64,000 nt of DNA from Pectobacterium actinidiae (lineage in GTDB: Bacteria; Pseudomonadota; Gammaproteobacteria; Enterobacterales; Enterobacteriaceae). The notes beneath the pieces were generated by a model. That model worked only from the letters and a program-made list of their open reading frames with translations, searched no databases and was not told the DNA's origin. The DNA lies in NCBI RefSeq assembly GCF_000803315.1, contig NZ_JRMH01000001.1, forward strand, positions 1,984,001 to 2,048,000. The letters run 5' to 3'. Position numbers and translations under genes: made by a program. Of this stretch, positions 1 to 9,068 are shown one piece after another. Every line of letters starts with the position of its first letter. Positions within the stretch are counted from its first letter, which is position 1.

Positions 1-1
1 T

Positions 2-943
2 GCTTTCAGTATGGCGACCCTCATCCTGCTTTGCCTGCACGCCTCGCTGCCGCTGGCATTGAAAAAAAGCATGGGCAAGATACTGTTTCATCTCAAAAGT
101 TGGGGCATGGCGGAGATTTTCCTGGCTGGCGTGCTGGTCAGCTTTGTCAAACTGATGGCCTATGGTGATATCGGCATCGGCACCAGCTTTATACCTTTTG
201 TCCTATTCTGTCTGTTGCAACTTTTGGCTTTCCAAAGCCTCGACCGCCGCTGGCTGTGGAATGACATCGTGCCGCCCCCCGCGCTACCCGCGCCACCGGT
301 TCTGGGACAAAGCGGGCTATCACAAGGGTTGCGTTCATGCGCATGCTGCACCGCCATTCTGCCAGCCAACCAGTTAATCTGTCCGCGTTGCCACTCACGC
401 GGACATGCTCGTAAGAAGCACAGTCTGCAATGGACGCTAGCCCTGCTGATTACCTCCATAATGCTCTATATCCCCTCGAATCTGATGCCGATCATGGTGA
501 CTGAAGCCTTCGGCGATCGCATGGGATCGACGATCATGTCGGGCGTCATCCTGTTGTGGGGTATGGGGTCTTACCCTGTTGCGATGGTGATTTTTGTCGC
601 TAGCGTCATGGTGCCATCGCTAAAGATGCTGGCGCTAGGCTGGCTTTGCTGGCAGGCCAATGGCAAAACCAAACAAACGAAAGACAGTGAGCGGATGCAT
701 GTCATCTATGAGATGGTTGAGTTTGTTGGACGCTGGTCAATGATTGATGTGTTCGTTATTGCCGTCCTGTCTGCGATGGTACGTATCGGTCGTCTGATGA
801 GTATTTATCCCGCCATTGGGGCGGTATTGTTCGCGGCCGTGGTGATTCTGACCATGTTTGCCGCGATGATGTTTGATCCCCGCTTGTTGTGGGATCGTCG
901 CGATGATGTTCTTCATAAGGAGCCTGCCGTTGGCGAAAGATAA
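2..943 (+). CDS. pqiA: Intermembrane transport protein PqiA (5' partial)
   Basis: This is the C-terminal three quarters of PqiA. The frame is open to the window edge and no start is visible; 313 residues are present where the E. coli protein has about 417. Several hydrophobic membrane segments are visible. A cytoplasmic zinc-ribbon-like stretch lies about a third of the way in, with CACC followed by CPRC. It is followed by the conserved RWSMIDVFVIA segment typical of the PqiA/LetA family. In E. coli PqiA is the inner-membrane partner of the MCE protein PqiB in lipid trafficking between the membranes. The end overlaps the upstream part of the pqiB frame, so the two genes are translationally close. 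Family assignment is confident; truncation is only the window edge. Confidence 0.93.
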   Translation, partial: AFSMATLILLCLHASLPLALKKSMGKILFHLKSWGMAEIFLAGVLVSFVKLMAYGDIGIGTSFIPFVLFCLLQLLAFQSLDRRWLWNDIVPPPALPAPPVLGQSGLSQGLRSCACCTAILPANQLICPRCHSRGHARKKHSLQWTLALLITSIMLYIPSNLMPIMVTEAFGDRMGSTIMSGVILLWGMGSYPVAMVIFVASVMVPSLKMLALGWLCWQANGKTKQTKDSERMHVIYEMVEFVGRWSMIDVFVIAVLSAMVRIGRLMSIYPAIGAVLFAAVVILTMFAAMMFDPRLLWDRRDDVLHKEPAVGER

Positions 944-2570
944 CCATGCCATTGCGGATGTAGAAACGATTAAACGCTGGTCGCCGGTCTGGATTGTGCC
1001 GATTGTCACGGTACTGATCGGTGCCTGGATACTGTTTTACCATTTCAGCCATCAGGGGCCGCAAATTACGCTGATTACCAGCAACGCCGAAGGTATTGAA
1101 GCGGGAAAAACCGCCATCAAAAGTCGTAGCGTAGACGTTGGAGTGGTAGAGAGCGTGGTACTGAGCGACGACCTTCATCAAGTGGAAATCAAAGCGCGCT
1201 TGAATGACGGTATGGATAAACTGCTCAAACAGGACTCCGCTTTCTGGGTGGTGAAGCCGCAAATTGGTCGGGAAGGCGTTTCCGGTCTGGGGACACTGTT
1301 ATCCGGTGCTTACATTGAGCTACAGCCCGGAGCCAGTAAAGATGATAAAAACGAGTTTACCCTGCTGGATGCGCCGCCGCTGGCGTCGCCGGATGCGAAA
1401 GGCATCAGGGTGATATTAGACAGTGAGCAGTCTGGGCAGTTGAATGCGGGCGATCCCGTTCTGTTCCGCGGCTATCGGGTGGGCTCGGTGGAAACCAGCG
1501 AATTCGATACGAAATCGCGTAAAATGCACTATCAGCTGTTTATCTCAGCGCCGTATGATGGTCTGGTCACCAGTAATGTCCGTTTCTGGAAAGACAGCGG
1601 CGTCACCTTTGATATGTCGGCACAGGGCATGCGCGTCGAAATGGGCTCGCTGACGACGCTGTTTAGTGGCGGCGTGAGCTTTGACGTTCCCGCTGGTTGG
1701 GAACTGGGTGAGCCAGCTAAAACGATGGCGCAATATCAGCTCTTTGATAACCAGCGTAGCATCCAGGATTCGCTGTATACCGAGTATAAAGAATTCCTGT
1801 TGTTCTTCAACGAGTCGATCCGCGGCTTGCAGGCTGGCGCCCCGGTGGAATTCCGAGGCATTCGTTTGGGTACGGTGGCTGAGGCGCCATTCTTCCCACG
1901 CAATATGCAACAGGATTTGGGCGATGACTACCGCATACCTGTACTGATTCGTATTGAACCAGAGCGTTTCGCGAAAAGGATAGGCGGGTCATTTGATATA
2001 GAGCAGCACTTGAAAGATGCTCCCTCACAGGGGCTACGTGCCTCAATGAAATCGGCCAATCTGTTGACGGGGGCGCTTTACATCGATCTCGATTTCTATC
2101 CCAAAGAAAAAACAGATAAAAAGATGCTCGTGATGGATGGTTACCCTATTTTGCCTACTATTGACGGTGGCCTCTCACAGATTCAGCAGAAGCTGATGAC
2201 GGTGCTGGATAAGGTGAATAACCTGCCGCTGAATCCGATGGTCAATGAAGCCACGAAGACGCTGACGGAAAGCCAGGCAACGTTACGTGAAATGCAAAAA
2301 ACGCTGGCGACGCTGAACAAGCTGACATCCAGCAAAGCAATGCAGGATCTGCCGGAAGATATGCAAAAAACGTTGCTTGAGTTGAATCGTAGTATGAAAG
2401 GCTTCCAGCCCGGTTCACCGGCGTATAATAAGATGGTGGCGGACATGCAGCGGTTGGATCAGGTGCTGCGCGAGCTACAGCCTGTGCTGCGTACCCTGAA
2501 CGAGAAGAGCAATGCATTGGTGTTTGAGGCCTCGGGTAGTCAGGATCCTCAGCCGAAGAGGGCAAAATGA
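930..2570 (+). CDS. pqiB: Intermembrane transport protein PqiB (MCE family)
   Basis: PqiB is a periplasmic MCE-domain protein anchored in the inner membrane. It forms a tube-like bridge to the outer membrane together with PqiA and PqiC. One transmembrane helix lies near the N terminus (SPVWIVPIVTVLIGAW), followed by three MCE repeats, each with a VxFRGxxVG or VG/GS-type core, and then a long helical C-terminal region ending NEKSNALVFEA. I place the start at the TTG at 930 because an AAGGAG lies 7 bases upstream and the resulting 546 residues equal the E. coli length. An upstream ATG at 873 in the same frame would overlap pqiA by about 70 bases without a better ribosome site. The stop overlaps the start of pqiC. 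Confidence 0.95.
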   Translation: MAKDNHAIADVETIKRWSPVWIVPIVTVLIGAWILFYHFSHQGPQITLITSNAEGIEAGKTAIKSRSVDVGVVESVVLSDDLHQVEIKARLNDGMDKLLKQDSAFWVVKPQIGREGVSGLGTLLSGAYIELQPGASKDDKNEFTLLDAPPLASPDAKGIRVILDSEQSGQLNAGDPVLFRGYRVGSVETSEFDTKSRKMHYQLFISAPYDGLVTSNVRFWKDSGVTFDMSAQGMRVEMGSLTTLFSGGVSFDVPAGWELGEPAKTMAQYQLFDNQRSIQDSLYTEYKEFLLFFNESIRGLQAGAPVEFRGIRLGTVAEAPFFPRNMQQDLGDDYRIPVLIRIEPERFAKRIGGSFDIEQHLKDAPSQGLRASMKSANLLTGALYIDLDFYPKEKTDKKMLVMDGYPILPTIDGGLSQIQQKLMTVLDKVNNLPLNPMVNEATKTLTESQATLREMQKTLATLNKLTSSKAMQDLPEDMQKTLLELNRSMKGFQPGSPAYNKMVADMQRLDQVLRELQPVLRTLNEKSNALVFEASGSQDPQPKRAK

Positions 2571-3136
2571 TGATGAAAGCATGGACACTGGTTCTGGCGC
2601 TGGCATTGAGTGCGTGCAGCAGCAGTAATACGCAGAAAACGTACTATCAGCTGCCGACAATCGCGGATACCAACACGATGCAGGCTGCGGTGACTCAGGG
2701 GTATCCTCTATGGGTTGAACATGTCAGCGTGGCGGATTACCTCGTCAATGCTGGCTTGGTTTATCAGACTAACGATGTGCAGTATGTCATTGCCAGTAAC
2801 AACCTGTGGGCCAGCCCGTTGGATCAGCAATTACAGCAGGCGTTGGTGACTAATCTAGGGAGTAAACTACCTGGCTGGGTCGTCACCACGCAGCCGCAGG
2901 GAAGCGAACAGGCTGTCCTGAACGTGGCTGTCACGGGCTTTCATGGCCGTTATGATGGCAACGTTATCGTTCGTGGCGAATGGATGCTGACCTATCAGGG
3001 AAAAGTGATTAAACGTCCCTTTAGCGTAGTGCTGCCACAAACGGAAGATGGCTATGACGCGCTAGTAAGAACACTGGCGCAAGGCTGGCAGCAGGTTTCC
3101 CAGTCGATTGCCCAGCAGGCTGGTACGCTGAAATAA
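2567..3136 (+). CDS. pqiC: Intermembrane transport lipoprotein PqiC
   Basis: This outer-membrane lipoprotein (DUF330/ABC-type transport auxiliary family) completes the PqiABC envelope system. It begins MMMKAWTLVLALALSACSSS, with a clear lipobox LSAC that sets the lipidated cysteine at residue 17. The mature part is about 170 residues, as expected for the family. The ATG overlaps the pqiB stop (ATGA), indicating translational coupling and one operon pqiA-pqiB-pqiC. A strong intrinsic terminator follows about 65 bases downstream, which separates the operon from rmf. In E. coli pqiABC is also followed directly by rmf, so the context supports the call. Confidence 0.93.
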   Translation: MMMKAWTLVLALALSACSSSNTQKTYYQLPTIADTNTMQAAVTQGYPLWVEHVSVADYLVNAGLVYQTNDVQYVIASNNLWASPLDQQLQQALVTNLGSKLPGWVVTTQPQGSEQAVLNVAVTGFHGRYDGNVIVRGEWMLTYQGKVIKRPFSVVLPQTEDGYDALVRTLAQGWQQVSQSIAQQAGTLK

Positions 3137-3200
3137 CGGTTACAGATGGTCGGTATTCTCCGGCCACGGTTTGCCACAATCACCGTTCTAAAAAATCAGG

Positions 3201-3250
3201 CCTCTAAAGATGTAATGTTGTGATTGCATTACGTTTTTAGAGGTTTTTTA
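3201..3250 (+). terminator. Rho-independent terminator after pqiABC
   Basis: CCTCTAAA and ATGTAATG pair with CATTACGT and TTTAGAGG around a short loop, giving a long slightly imperfect stem followed directly by a run of six T. It lies 64 bases after the pqiC stop. Confidence 0.8.
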
Positions 3251-3437
3251 TTGTTTTCAACGAGTTAAGGTTCTGCTTTTTGAGTGGGGAAAATTCCTAT
3301 TTTGGATCACAAATATGACATTGGCGTGAATTTTGCGCCTTGACCTTTGGCGTTAGAATCGGTATTGATAGTCTGTGGTTGCTTATAAAGTAATCATTGT
3401 TTTCTTTCCACCAGATAAATAATGAGGGAAATAAGGC

Positions 3438-3605
3438 ATGAAGAGACAGAAACGCGATCGCCTGGAACGGGCTCATTCACGTGGTTATCAAGCCGGTATT
3501 GTCGGTAGACCAAAGGAATTTTGTCCTTATCAATCAATTAATGCCCGGTCTTACTGGTTGGGAGGCTGGCGAAAAGCCATGGAGGACAGGGCTGTTACCG
3601 CTTAG
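3438..3605 (+). CDS. rmf: Ribosome modulation factor Rmf
   Basis: Rmf is a 55-residue basic protein that dimerises 70S ribosomes into inactive 100S particles in stationary phase. The frame reads MKRQKRDRLERAHSRGYQAG and continues with the family hallmarks CPYQ and WLGGWRKAMEDR. Length equals the E. coli protein. A purine-rich AATAAGG precedes the ATG. It is a monocistronic gene with its own terminator just downstream, placed after pqiABC exactly as in E. coli. Regulation by ppGpp is known for the family but is not visible in the sequence. Confidence 0.96.
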   Translation: MKRQKRDRLERAHSRGYQAGIVGRPKEFCPYQSINARSYWLGGWRKAMEDRAVTA

Positions 3606-3628
3606 CGCGCCTTGTCATTAAAGGGAAC

Positions 3629-3658
3629 GCCTCCGCTTCTGTGGAGGCTTTTGTTTTT
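3629..3658 (+). terminator. Rho-independent terminator after rmf
   Basis: GCCTCC and GGAGGC pair across a CGCTTCTGT-type loop and are followed by TTTTGTTTTT. It begins 23 bases after the rmf stop. Confidence 0.85.
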
Positions 3659-4001
3659 AGGGGCTAAATACCCTGATTTTGCATCTCTCTCTGTTCAATC
3701 GACACAGAGATCAACTGGCGGAATCGATCGGTAAATACATGGCTTTGGATGACGAACCGGGCTTTATTGCTTCAGTAACGTCATTTACGCATTTATTTCG
3801 CTTTCGATCATTTTTCCCCAATTCCTTAGTCGTTATTGCTCGATTGTGGTTTTAAATTGAGCGAATAAGGTAATTGTTCATTATTTATTGTTAAAAAATC
3901 TATCATTACTACCTGAATGGTATGGCTCAAGGCGTCAATGTAGTGTAATTTTTTCTTCGGAATTTTCTGAAAATCAGTTAGGGATTAGAGAGAATAATAT
4001 A
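3659..4001. other. Intergenic region upstream of the chemoreceptor
   Basis: About 340 bases with no convincing gene. The stretch just before the receptor is AT-rich. I looked for a sigma-28 flagellar promoter (TAAAGTTT, 11 bases, GCCGATAA) and found only a weak GCGAATAA without a matching -35, so none is claimed. Confidence 0.4.
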
Positions 4002-5561
4002 GTGAAATTACGAACCAGAATTGCACTGCTATGCGGTACGACCTTGTTAGGAATGCTAATTTTATCTGCGGTGGCGCTGAATACACTCTATAACACGATG
4101 ATGAGTGAACGCACCGGCCAGCTCTCTACGCTGGTTGAACTGGCTCATTCTGCTGCACAGAAGGCGTATGAGCTGGAGAAAAGTGGCCAACTGTCACGCG
4201 ATGAAGCGGAGAAAGAGGCCAAACAGACGATTAGCCGTTTCCATCAAGGCGATCGCTATTTTTTCGTGCGTGGCTACACCAATGACGTGAACTATGTGCA
4301 CCCGAATCCTAAGCGTATTGGCATCGTCGATGCGAATGGCGGTAAGGAAGCCGGAGAACGCTATCGCGCGTCACTTCAAGGCCATACGATCGGTACCGTG
4401 ATTGCAGAAGGGACGCGTCCAGGGCAGCAAAATAAGGTTGAGAAACTTTATGCCGTCATTAAATTCGAGCCTTGGGACTGGACGATTGGCTACGGTGATT
4501 ACATTGACGATATTCAGCAGACGTTCTGGCACAATGCGCTGATCTTGCTGTCTTTAGGTCTGATTTTGCTGTTAATCATTTCCGCGTTTGCATGGAATAT
4601 GTTGCGTACGCTGCTGCGCCAGCTTGGCGGAGAGCCGCAATATGCGGTTGATGTCGTACGCGAAATCGCAGAAGGCAATTTACGCGTTGATGTTGAAACG
4701 AAACCGGGCGATCAAACCAGTATTCTCTACGCTATCCGCGCGATGCGCGACAACTTGTCACACTTGGTTAATCAGGTTCGCAGCAGCACAAACTCTATTG
4801 CCACGGCTTCGACGCAGATCGCCTCGGGCAATGGTGATTTGTCCGCCCGTACCGAGTCGCAGGCCAGCGCATTAGAGCAGACGGCAGCGGCGATGGAACA
4901 ACTGACCGCAACGGTGAAACAGAATGCGGATAACGCGCGCTACGCGAATGAACTCGCCGTGTCAGCATCGGATGTGGCAGTACGCGGTGGGGATGTCGTC
5001 AGCCGGGTTGTCGTAACGATGGATTCCATTAGCTCATCATCGCGCAAAATTGTGGATATCATCGGCGTTATTGACAGTATTGCTTTCCAGACGAACATTC
5101 TGGCGTTGAATGCGGCGGTGGAAGCCGCGCGGGCGGGTGAACAGGGGCGTGGTTTCGCTGTGGTCGCGAGTGAAGTGCGCACGTTGGCGCAGCGCTCGGC
5201 ATCCGCTGCCCGAGAAATTAAAAGTTTGATTGATGATTCTGTTGCTAAGGTGGGTGAAGGCACGGATTTCGTGAAGCAAGCTGGTGATACCATGAGTGAA
5301 GTGGTTGAAAGTGTGCATCGTGTCACGTCGATGATGGGCGAAATCAGTGTCGCGAGTGCAGAACAGCGTTCTGGTATTGAGCAGGTTAATCTCGCGATCT
5401 CGCAGATGGACCAGAGTACTGAACAGAATGCGGCGTTGGTTGAAGAAGCGCTGGCCGCCGCAAGATCGCTGAGCGAACAGGCACAGGATCTGTCACGCAC
5501 GGTTGAACAGTTCCGCGTCGATGAATCGGCGGGCAACTATCTGGCGTTGGGATCAAGATAA
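4002..5561 (+). CDS. Methyl-accepting chemotaxis protein with a Cache sensor
   Basis: This is an inner-membrane chemoreceptor of 519 residues. In order it has an N-terminal membrane helix ([19 protein letters not shown]), a periplasmic single-Cache domain with [13 protein letters not shown] and [22 protein letters not shown] features, a second membrane helix ([17 protein letters not shown]), a HAMP segment and a long cytoplasmic signalling coiled coil. The hairpin tip [19 protein letters not shown] is intact, so it should couple to CheW/CheA. The C terminus lacks an NWETF-type CheR/CheB docking pentapeptide. I choose the GTG at 4002, just before KLRTRIALL, with GAGAGA upstream; the frame is open back to an ATG at 3888 but those 38 residues look non-coding. 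The ligand cannot be told; Cache receptors often bind small organic acids. Confidence 0.88.
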   Translation: MKLRTRIALLCGTTLLGMLILSAVALNTLYNTMMSERTGQLSTLVELAHSAAQKAYELEKSGQLSRDEAEKEAKQTISRFHQGDRYFFVRGYTNDVNYVHPNPKRIGIVDANGGKEAGERYRASLQGHTIGTVIAEGTRPGQQNKVEKLYAVIKFEPWDWTIGYGDYIDDIQQTFWHNALILLSLGLILLLIISAFAWNMLRTLLRQLGGEPQYAVDVVREIAEGNLRVDVETKPGDQTSILYAIRAMRDNLSHLVNQVRSSTNSIATASTQIASGNGDLSARTESQASALEQTAAAMEQLTATVKQNADNARYANELAVSASDVAVRGGDVVSRVVVTMDSISSSSRKIVDIIGVIDSIAFQTNILALNAAVEAARAGEQGRGFAVVASEVRTLAQRSASAAREIKSLIDDSVAKVGEGTDFVKQAGDTMSEVVESVHRVTSMMGEISVASAEQRSGIEQVNLAISQMDQSTEQNAALVEEALAAARSLSEQAQDLSRTVEQFRVDESAGNYLALGSR

Positions 5562-5634
5562 CAGGAACAAAACGGCAGGGTTCAATAATAGAGTGAACCC
5601 TGTCAACGCTTCTCATCCGTTCCAACGATATAAA

Positions 5635-5670
5635 AGAAAACGCCCTTAACTTACGTTAAGGGCGTTTTCT
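5635..5670. terminator. Bidirectional terminator between the chemoreceptor and tRNA-Ser
   Basis: AGAAAACGCCCTTAAC and GTTAAGGGCGTTTTCT form a perfect 16-bp stem with a TTAC loop, flanked by A and T runs on either side. It can end the rightward chemoreceptor transcript and the leftward tRNA transcript. A second perfect hairpin (CAGGGTTCA/TGAACCCTG) lies at 5576-5602, nearer the receptor stop, without a T run. Confidence 0.85.
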
Positions 5671-5676
5671 TTTATA

Positions 5677-5766
5677 TGGCGGTGAGGAAGGGATTCGAAC
5701 CCTTGATACGTTTTCACGTATACACACTTTCCAGGCGTGCTCCTTCAGCCTCTCGGACACCTCACC
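5677..5766 (-). tRNA. serX: tRNA-Ser (anticodon GGA)
   Basis: Reading the minus strand gives a 90-nt serine tRNA. The acceptor GGTGAGG pairs with CCTCACC, a long class II variable arm is present, the T loop reads GGTTCGAATCC, and CCA is encoded at the 3' end. The anticodon loop CCTGGAAAG places GGA as the anticodon, reading UCC/UCU codons. It corresponds to the E. coli serX/serW type, and serX also lies close to ycdX there. A terminator hairpin follows 7 bases after its 3' end. Confidence 0.96.
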
Positions 5767-6045
5767 GGGGTCTCGCTGTATCGCATAGTAGCGGACGGCG
5801 CTAATGTAGGGAAATTGCCGAACAGCGTCAACAAACTTCTGCATCCAAGGCGCGCAATTAGCTAAAGTTAACGCAATTTGTTGCTTTGCTCACCGTTTTT
5901 CGTTCTTGCTCTCGTACATTCCCCTACCATGAGTCAAATGCTTATGTTTCGTTTGTGTTAACTATTGGTTGTGATTTTGCTCGCTGGCTGCGGAATACCC
6001 TTAAAAATGGTATGCTGATTTGCAAACGTTGACTCAGGAGAACCT

Positions 6046-6783
6046 ATGTATCCCGTCGATTTACATATGCACACCGTTGCCAGCACACATGCTTATAGTA
6101 CTCTGCATGATTACATCGTCGAAGCACAGCAGAAGAATATCCGACTGTTCGCCATTACCGATCATGGCCCGGATATGGCGGATGCGCCGCATTACTGGCA
6201 CTTTATGAATATGCGCGTATGGCCGCGTCTGGTTGATGGTGTCGGTATCCTACGCGGTATCGAAGCGAATATTAAAAACACCGAAGGCGATATCGACTGT
6301 ACTGGCCCCATGTTGGATCAGGTGGATGTGATCATCGTGGGCTTTCATGAGCCAGTTTTCCCACCGCAGGATAAAGACACGCATACTACGGCGATGATTG
6401 CGACCATGGCTCGTGGCGACGCGCATATCATTAGCCATCCTGGTAACCCGAAATTTCCCGTCGATATCCGCGCCATTGCGGAAGCTGCGGCGAAATACAA
6501 CGTGGCGCTGGAGCTCAATAACTCCTCTTTTATGCATTCGCGTCAAGGCAGTGAGCCAAACTGTCGTGCAATTGCGGAAGCCGTTCGTGACGCGGGTGGG
6601 TTACTTTCTTTAGGTTCTGATTCCCATATTGCCTTTTCTCTGGGAGACTTTACCCACTGTGAACGCATTTTGCAGGAAGTGAATTTCCCGCAGGATCGGA
6701 TATTAAACGTAAGCCCTCGGCGCGTGTTGGATTTCCTCGAACAGCGTGGAATGCCGGTTATTGCTGAGCTTGCTGATTTGTGA
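6046..6783 (+). CDS. ycdX: PHP-family phosphatase YcdX
   Basis: YcdX is a cytoplasmic metal-dependent phosphatase of the PHP superfamily with a trinuclear zinc site. All signature ligands can be seen: DLHMHT near the N terminus, a His at TDHGPD, Glu in GIEANI, His in GFHEP, His in IISHPGNP, and DSH in LGSDSH near residue 193. The 245-residue length matches the E. coli protein. The ATG is preceded by CAGGAG at good distance. It lies 46 bases before ycdY, and the same pair is adjacent in E. coli. The ghrA gene found beside them in E. coli is absent here. The physiological substrate is not known. Confidence 0.95.
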   Translation: MYPVDLHMHTVASTHAYSTLHDYIVEAQQKNIRLFAITDHGPDMADAPHYWHFMNMRVWPRLVDGVGILRGIEANIKNTEGDIDCTGPMLDQVDVIIVGFHEPVFPPQDKDTHTTAMIATMARGDAHIISHPGNPKFPVDIRAIAEAAAKYNVALELNNSSFMHSRQGSEPNCRAIAEAVRDAGGLLSLGSDSHIAFSLGDFTHCERILQEVNFPQDRILNVSPRRVLDFLEQRGMPVIAELADL

Positions 6784-6829
6784 CGGTGTCACTTGAAAAC
6801 ATTGTCACTTAAAATAAATAGGACTATGA

Positions 6830-7408
6830 ATGAACGAGTTTTCTCTTGTGTGCCGCCTATTGGGCACGCTGTTTTATCGCCAGCCACAGGATCCTTTGCT
6901 GACACCGCTATTCACGCTGATTAAAGACGGGAAACTGGCGCAGCACTGGCCGTTAGAGCAGGATGCATTGTTGGCCCATTTGCAAAAGGGGCTGGATTTA
7001 CCCGCAATGGCGGCGGATTATCAGGCGCTTTTTGATAGTGAAAATGGTGCGGTTTCACCGCTGCGTTCGTCCTATGAAAGCGACGCTGATGACGCGGAAA
7101 TTCGTACCTTTTTACAACAACGTGGCATGCCGTTAAATGACGGCACGGTTGGTCATTTTGGTAGCTTGTTGCTTGCTGCGTCATGGTTGGAAGATCAGGC
7201 ACAAGAAGACGAAACGGCGGCACAGATTACCCTGTTTGATGAGTATCTCTTACCCTGGAGCGATCGTTTCCTTGGTAAGGTGGAAAGCCACGCCACCACC
7301 GCATTTTATCGTACGCTGGCGATAGTGTGCCGTGAAGCGCTGGAAGCCATGCGAGATGAACTGGGCGAAAGCGAAGCAGAAGACGATGAGTCGGAAGCGG
7401 AAGAATAA
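6830..7408 (+). CDS. ycdY: TorD/DmsD-family chaperone-like protein YcdY
   Basis: This 192-residue all-helical protein belongs to the TorD family of redox-enzyme maturation chaperones. The start MNEFSLVCRLLGTLFYRQPQDPL and the central SSYESDADDAEIRTFLQQRGM region follow the family pattern, and the C terminus is a very acidic tail (SEAEDDESEAEE). In E. coli YcdY has been reported to activate YcdX, which fits the shared transcript suggested by the 46-base spacing. The C-terminal acidic tail is several residues longer than in E. coli. The call is firm for the family; the partner relation is from the literature. Confidence 0.93.
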   Translation: MNEFSLVCRLLGTLFYRQPQDPLLTPLFTLIKDGKLAQHWPLEQDALLAHLQKGLDLPAMAADYQALFDSENGAVSPLRSSYESDADDAEIRTFLQQRGMPLNDGTVGHFGSLLLAASWLEDQAQEDETAAQITLFDEYLLPWSDRFLGKVESHATTAFYRTLAIVCREALEAMRDELGESEAEDDESEAEE

Positions 7409-7430
7409 TACCGTGGTATGAAACCTATTG

Positions 7431-7462
7431 CGCCGATAGCAGACATGCGTGTGCTATCGGCG
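7431..7462. terminator. Hairpin between convergent ycdY and yceB
   Basis: CGCCGATAGCA and TGCTATCGGCG form a perfect 11-bp stem in the 62-base gap between two convergent genes. There is no strong T run on either side, so it may act as a weak terminator or as a 3' end stabiliser. Confidence 0.5.
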
Positions 7463-7470
7463 AGTTAGCG

Positions 7471-8037
7471 TTAGTCAGTAAACAGGATAACGATCTGGCC
7501 GGGTTTGATTTCGATGCCTTTCGCCATCTTCTTCGCCATCGACTCCGTTGTGCTCTTATCCGCATTCAGCACGTAAGCTGGTTTTTGGTCAAAATAGCTT
7601 TTTAGCGATTGATTAAGATACGGGCTTAGCGTTTTCATTACCGTCTGCATTTTTTCCGGCTGTACGGTGTAATCAACCAGTTCCATGTCTTTCAGGTAAA
7701 TCGCGCCCTGCGTTTTATCAAATACCGGCTGTGCTTTCAGCGTAAGCTTCATGTCGGCAGCCTGATTGCCCAACAGGGACGAAATATCGACCTTGGCGTT
7801 ACCCGTCAGTGTAACTTTCCCCGGTTCTGCCCGACCAATCTGGCTGGATAGCTCGGTCAACACGATATGGGCATCCACCACGCCAGGCACGCCCAGCTGT
7901 TTCTGATAATCATTGTGTTTTTGCAGGTACTCATTTACTTCCTGTTCACTCAGCGTGTATTGCGTGAGTTTATTACAGCCGCTGAGTGTAAAGGCCAGCA
8001 GCACTGCCGCTGTTGCCATCCATCCTGATTTTTTCAT
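7471..8037 (-). CDS. yceB: Lipoprotein YceB (DUF1439)
   Basis: A 188-residue lipoprotein with signal MKKSGWMATAAVLLAFTLSGC, where LSGC is the lipobox. The mature domain is the DUF1439 fold, related to lipid-binding-like barrels, with the recognisable LSEQEVNEYLQKHNDYQK start and an IEIKPGQIVILFTD end. It probably sits on the periplasmic face of the outer membrane. The function is not established. It is transcribed away from grxB-facing DNA with a 200-base leader, and yceB and grxB are also neighbours in E. coli. Confidence 0.9.
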   Translation of the reverse strand: MKKSGWMATAAVLLAFTLSGCNKLTQYTLSEQEVNEYLQKHNDYQKQLGVPGVVDAHIVLTELSSQIGRAEPGKVTLTGNAKVDISSLLGNQAADMKLTLKAQPVFDKTQGAIYLKDMELVDYTVQPEKMQTVMKTLSPYLNQSLKSYFDQKPAYVLNADKSTTESMAKKMAKGIEIKPGQIVILFTD

Positions 8038-8198
8038 TATTCTGACCTCGTGATACTATTGACGCGCACACGAATTAACCGGTGGCGTGTGTTCATACGG
8101 GCAATCTGCTTGTGCTAGCAATCAACACAATTCCGCAGCGGCAGCGTGCGCCTGATGCATTGGGTAAACAATAGGATAGCACTGAAACAACAGAGAAA

Positions 8199-8221
8199 CG
8201 CCGCTTCAGAACGAAGCGGCG
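8199..8221 (-). terminator. Terminator hairpin after grxB
   Basis: CGCCGCTTC and GAAGCGGCG form a 9-bp stem with a 5-base loop, placed 17 bases after the grxB stop. On the minus strand it is followed by TTTCTCTGTT, a moderate T-rich tail. Confidence 0.65.
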
Positions 8222-8237
8222 GAGTAAAATCGAAGGG

Positions 8238-8885
8238 TTAGATTGCCAGACTGCTGAGTAGCGTTACCTGAGTCTGTTTTGCCATGTTATCTCGATAATC
8301 CGCAACGCGGGAAGGAGGGGTAACACCCGCAACGATGGACAACGAACGGAGTAACGGGAAGAGATCGATATCATCTGTTGATAGCACGCCGTTGCAGGCG
8401 TTTGGCTGAACAATTAGCGGATCCAGATCCTGTAAATCATTGTTCAATTTCTTAATCAGCCCCTGTGAATGGCTCAGGTGGTCAGCGAAATTACCTAGCT
8501 GGGCTTCCTTCTTATTAACAAAGTATTGCCGAGCGGAAGCGGAGGCAAACTCTTCAAAAGCCGCCTGAGCAAAACGGGGGATAATTAGGCGCGGTGTATA
8601 CTCGGTGACTTTACGCAACCAGGCGGCGATGGCCGGATTGGTGGAGCCAGTTAGCAGCGGTTTACGGTCGTAGTGATCGATGTAATGAACGATGTCCATG
8701 CTTTCTGGCATGTAGCTACCATCGTCTTTTTGTAGAATGGGCACCATTTTCTGGCCGATCAGTCTCTCTGGCGTCGCCGCGTCATCATTCGCCAGTATTT
8801 GCAGTTCGACAGGGAGATTTTTAAGACCGAAGATCATGCGCGCTTTGACGCAGTAGGGACAGTGATCGTAAATGTAGAGCTTCAT
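8238..8885 (-). CDS. grxB: Glutaredoxin 2
   Basis: Grx2 is a cytoplasmic glutaredoxin with a GST-like fold that reduces mixed disulfides with glutathione. The N-terminal thioredoxin-like domain carries the active site CPYC at residues 9-12 and the cis-Pro region KMVPIL. A helical GST-like C-terminal domain follows, to a total of 215 residues, the E. coli length. The start is set at MKLYIYDHC because GGAG lies just upstream of that ATG; the frame continues upstream but those residues do not match the family. Confidence 0.95.
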   Translation of the reverse strand: MKLYIYDHCPYCVKARMIFGLKNLPVELQILANDDAATPERLIGQKMVPILQKDDGSYMPESMDIVHYIDHYDRKPLLTGSTNPAIAAWLRKVTEYTPRLIIPRFAQAAFEEFASASARQYFVNKKEAQLGNFADHLSHSQGLIKKLNNDLQDLDPLIVQPNACNGVLSTDDIDLFPLLRSLSIVAGVTPPSRVADYRDNMAKQTQVTLLSSLAI

Positions 8886-9031
8886 ACGTCGTCTCCTAAT
8901 ATCACAAGGTATAGACAAAGGCCGCTGTGCGACCAAGCGTGTAACCCATTATCAAACAAGATCGGTCGAATGTACGAAAAGGCTTACGACGATAACAATT
9001 GTTTGAATGTATTAGGAAAGTATAGAAGGGC

Positions 9032-9061
9032 TTTACCGACGAGATCAAACTCGTCGGTAAA
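9032..9061 (-). terminator. Hairpin downstream of mdtH
   Basis: TTTACCGACGAG and CTCGTCGGTAAA form a perfect 12-bp stem with a 6-base loop, 7 bases after the mdtH stop. The A/T ends of the stem can supply the U tract on either strand. Confidence 0.65.
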
Positions 9062-9068
9062 ATTCGGA

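Noticed and set aside
3840..4001. Sigma-28 promoter before the chemoreceptor
   Set aside because: GCGAATAA resembles the -10, but no TAAAGTTT-type -35 sits 11 bases upstream.
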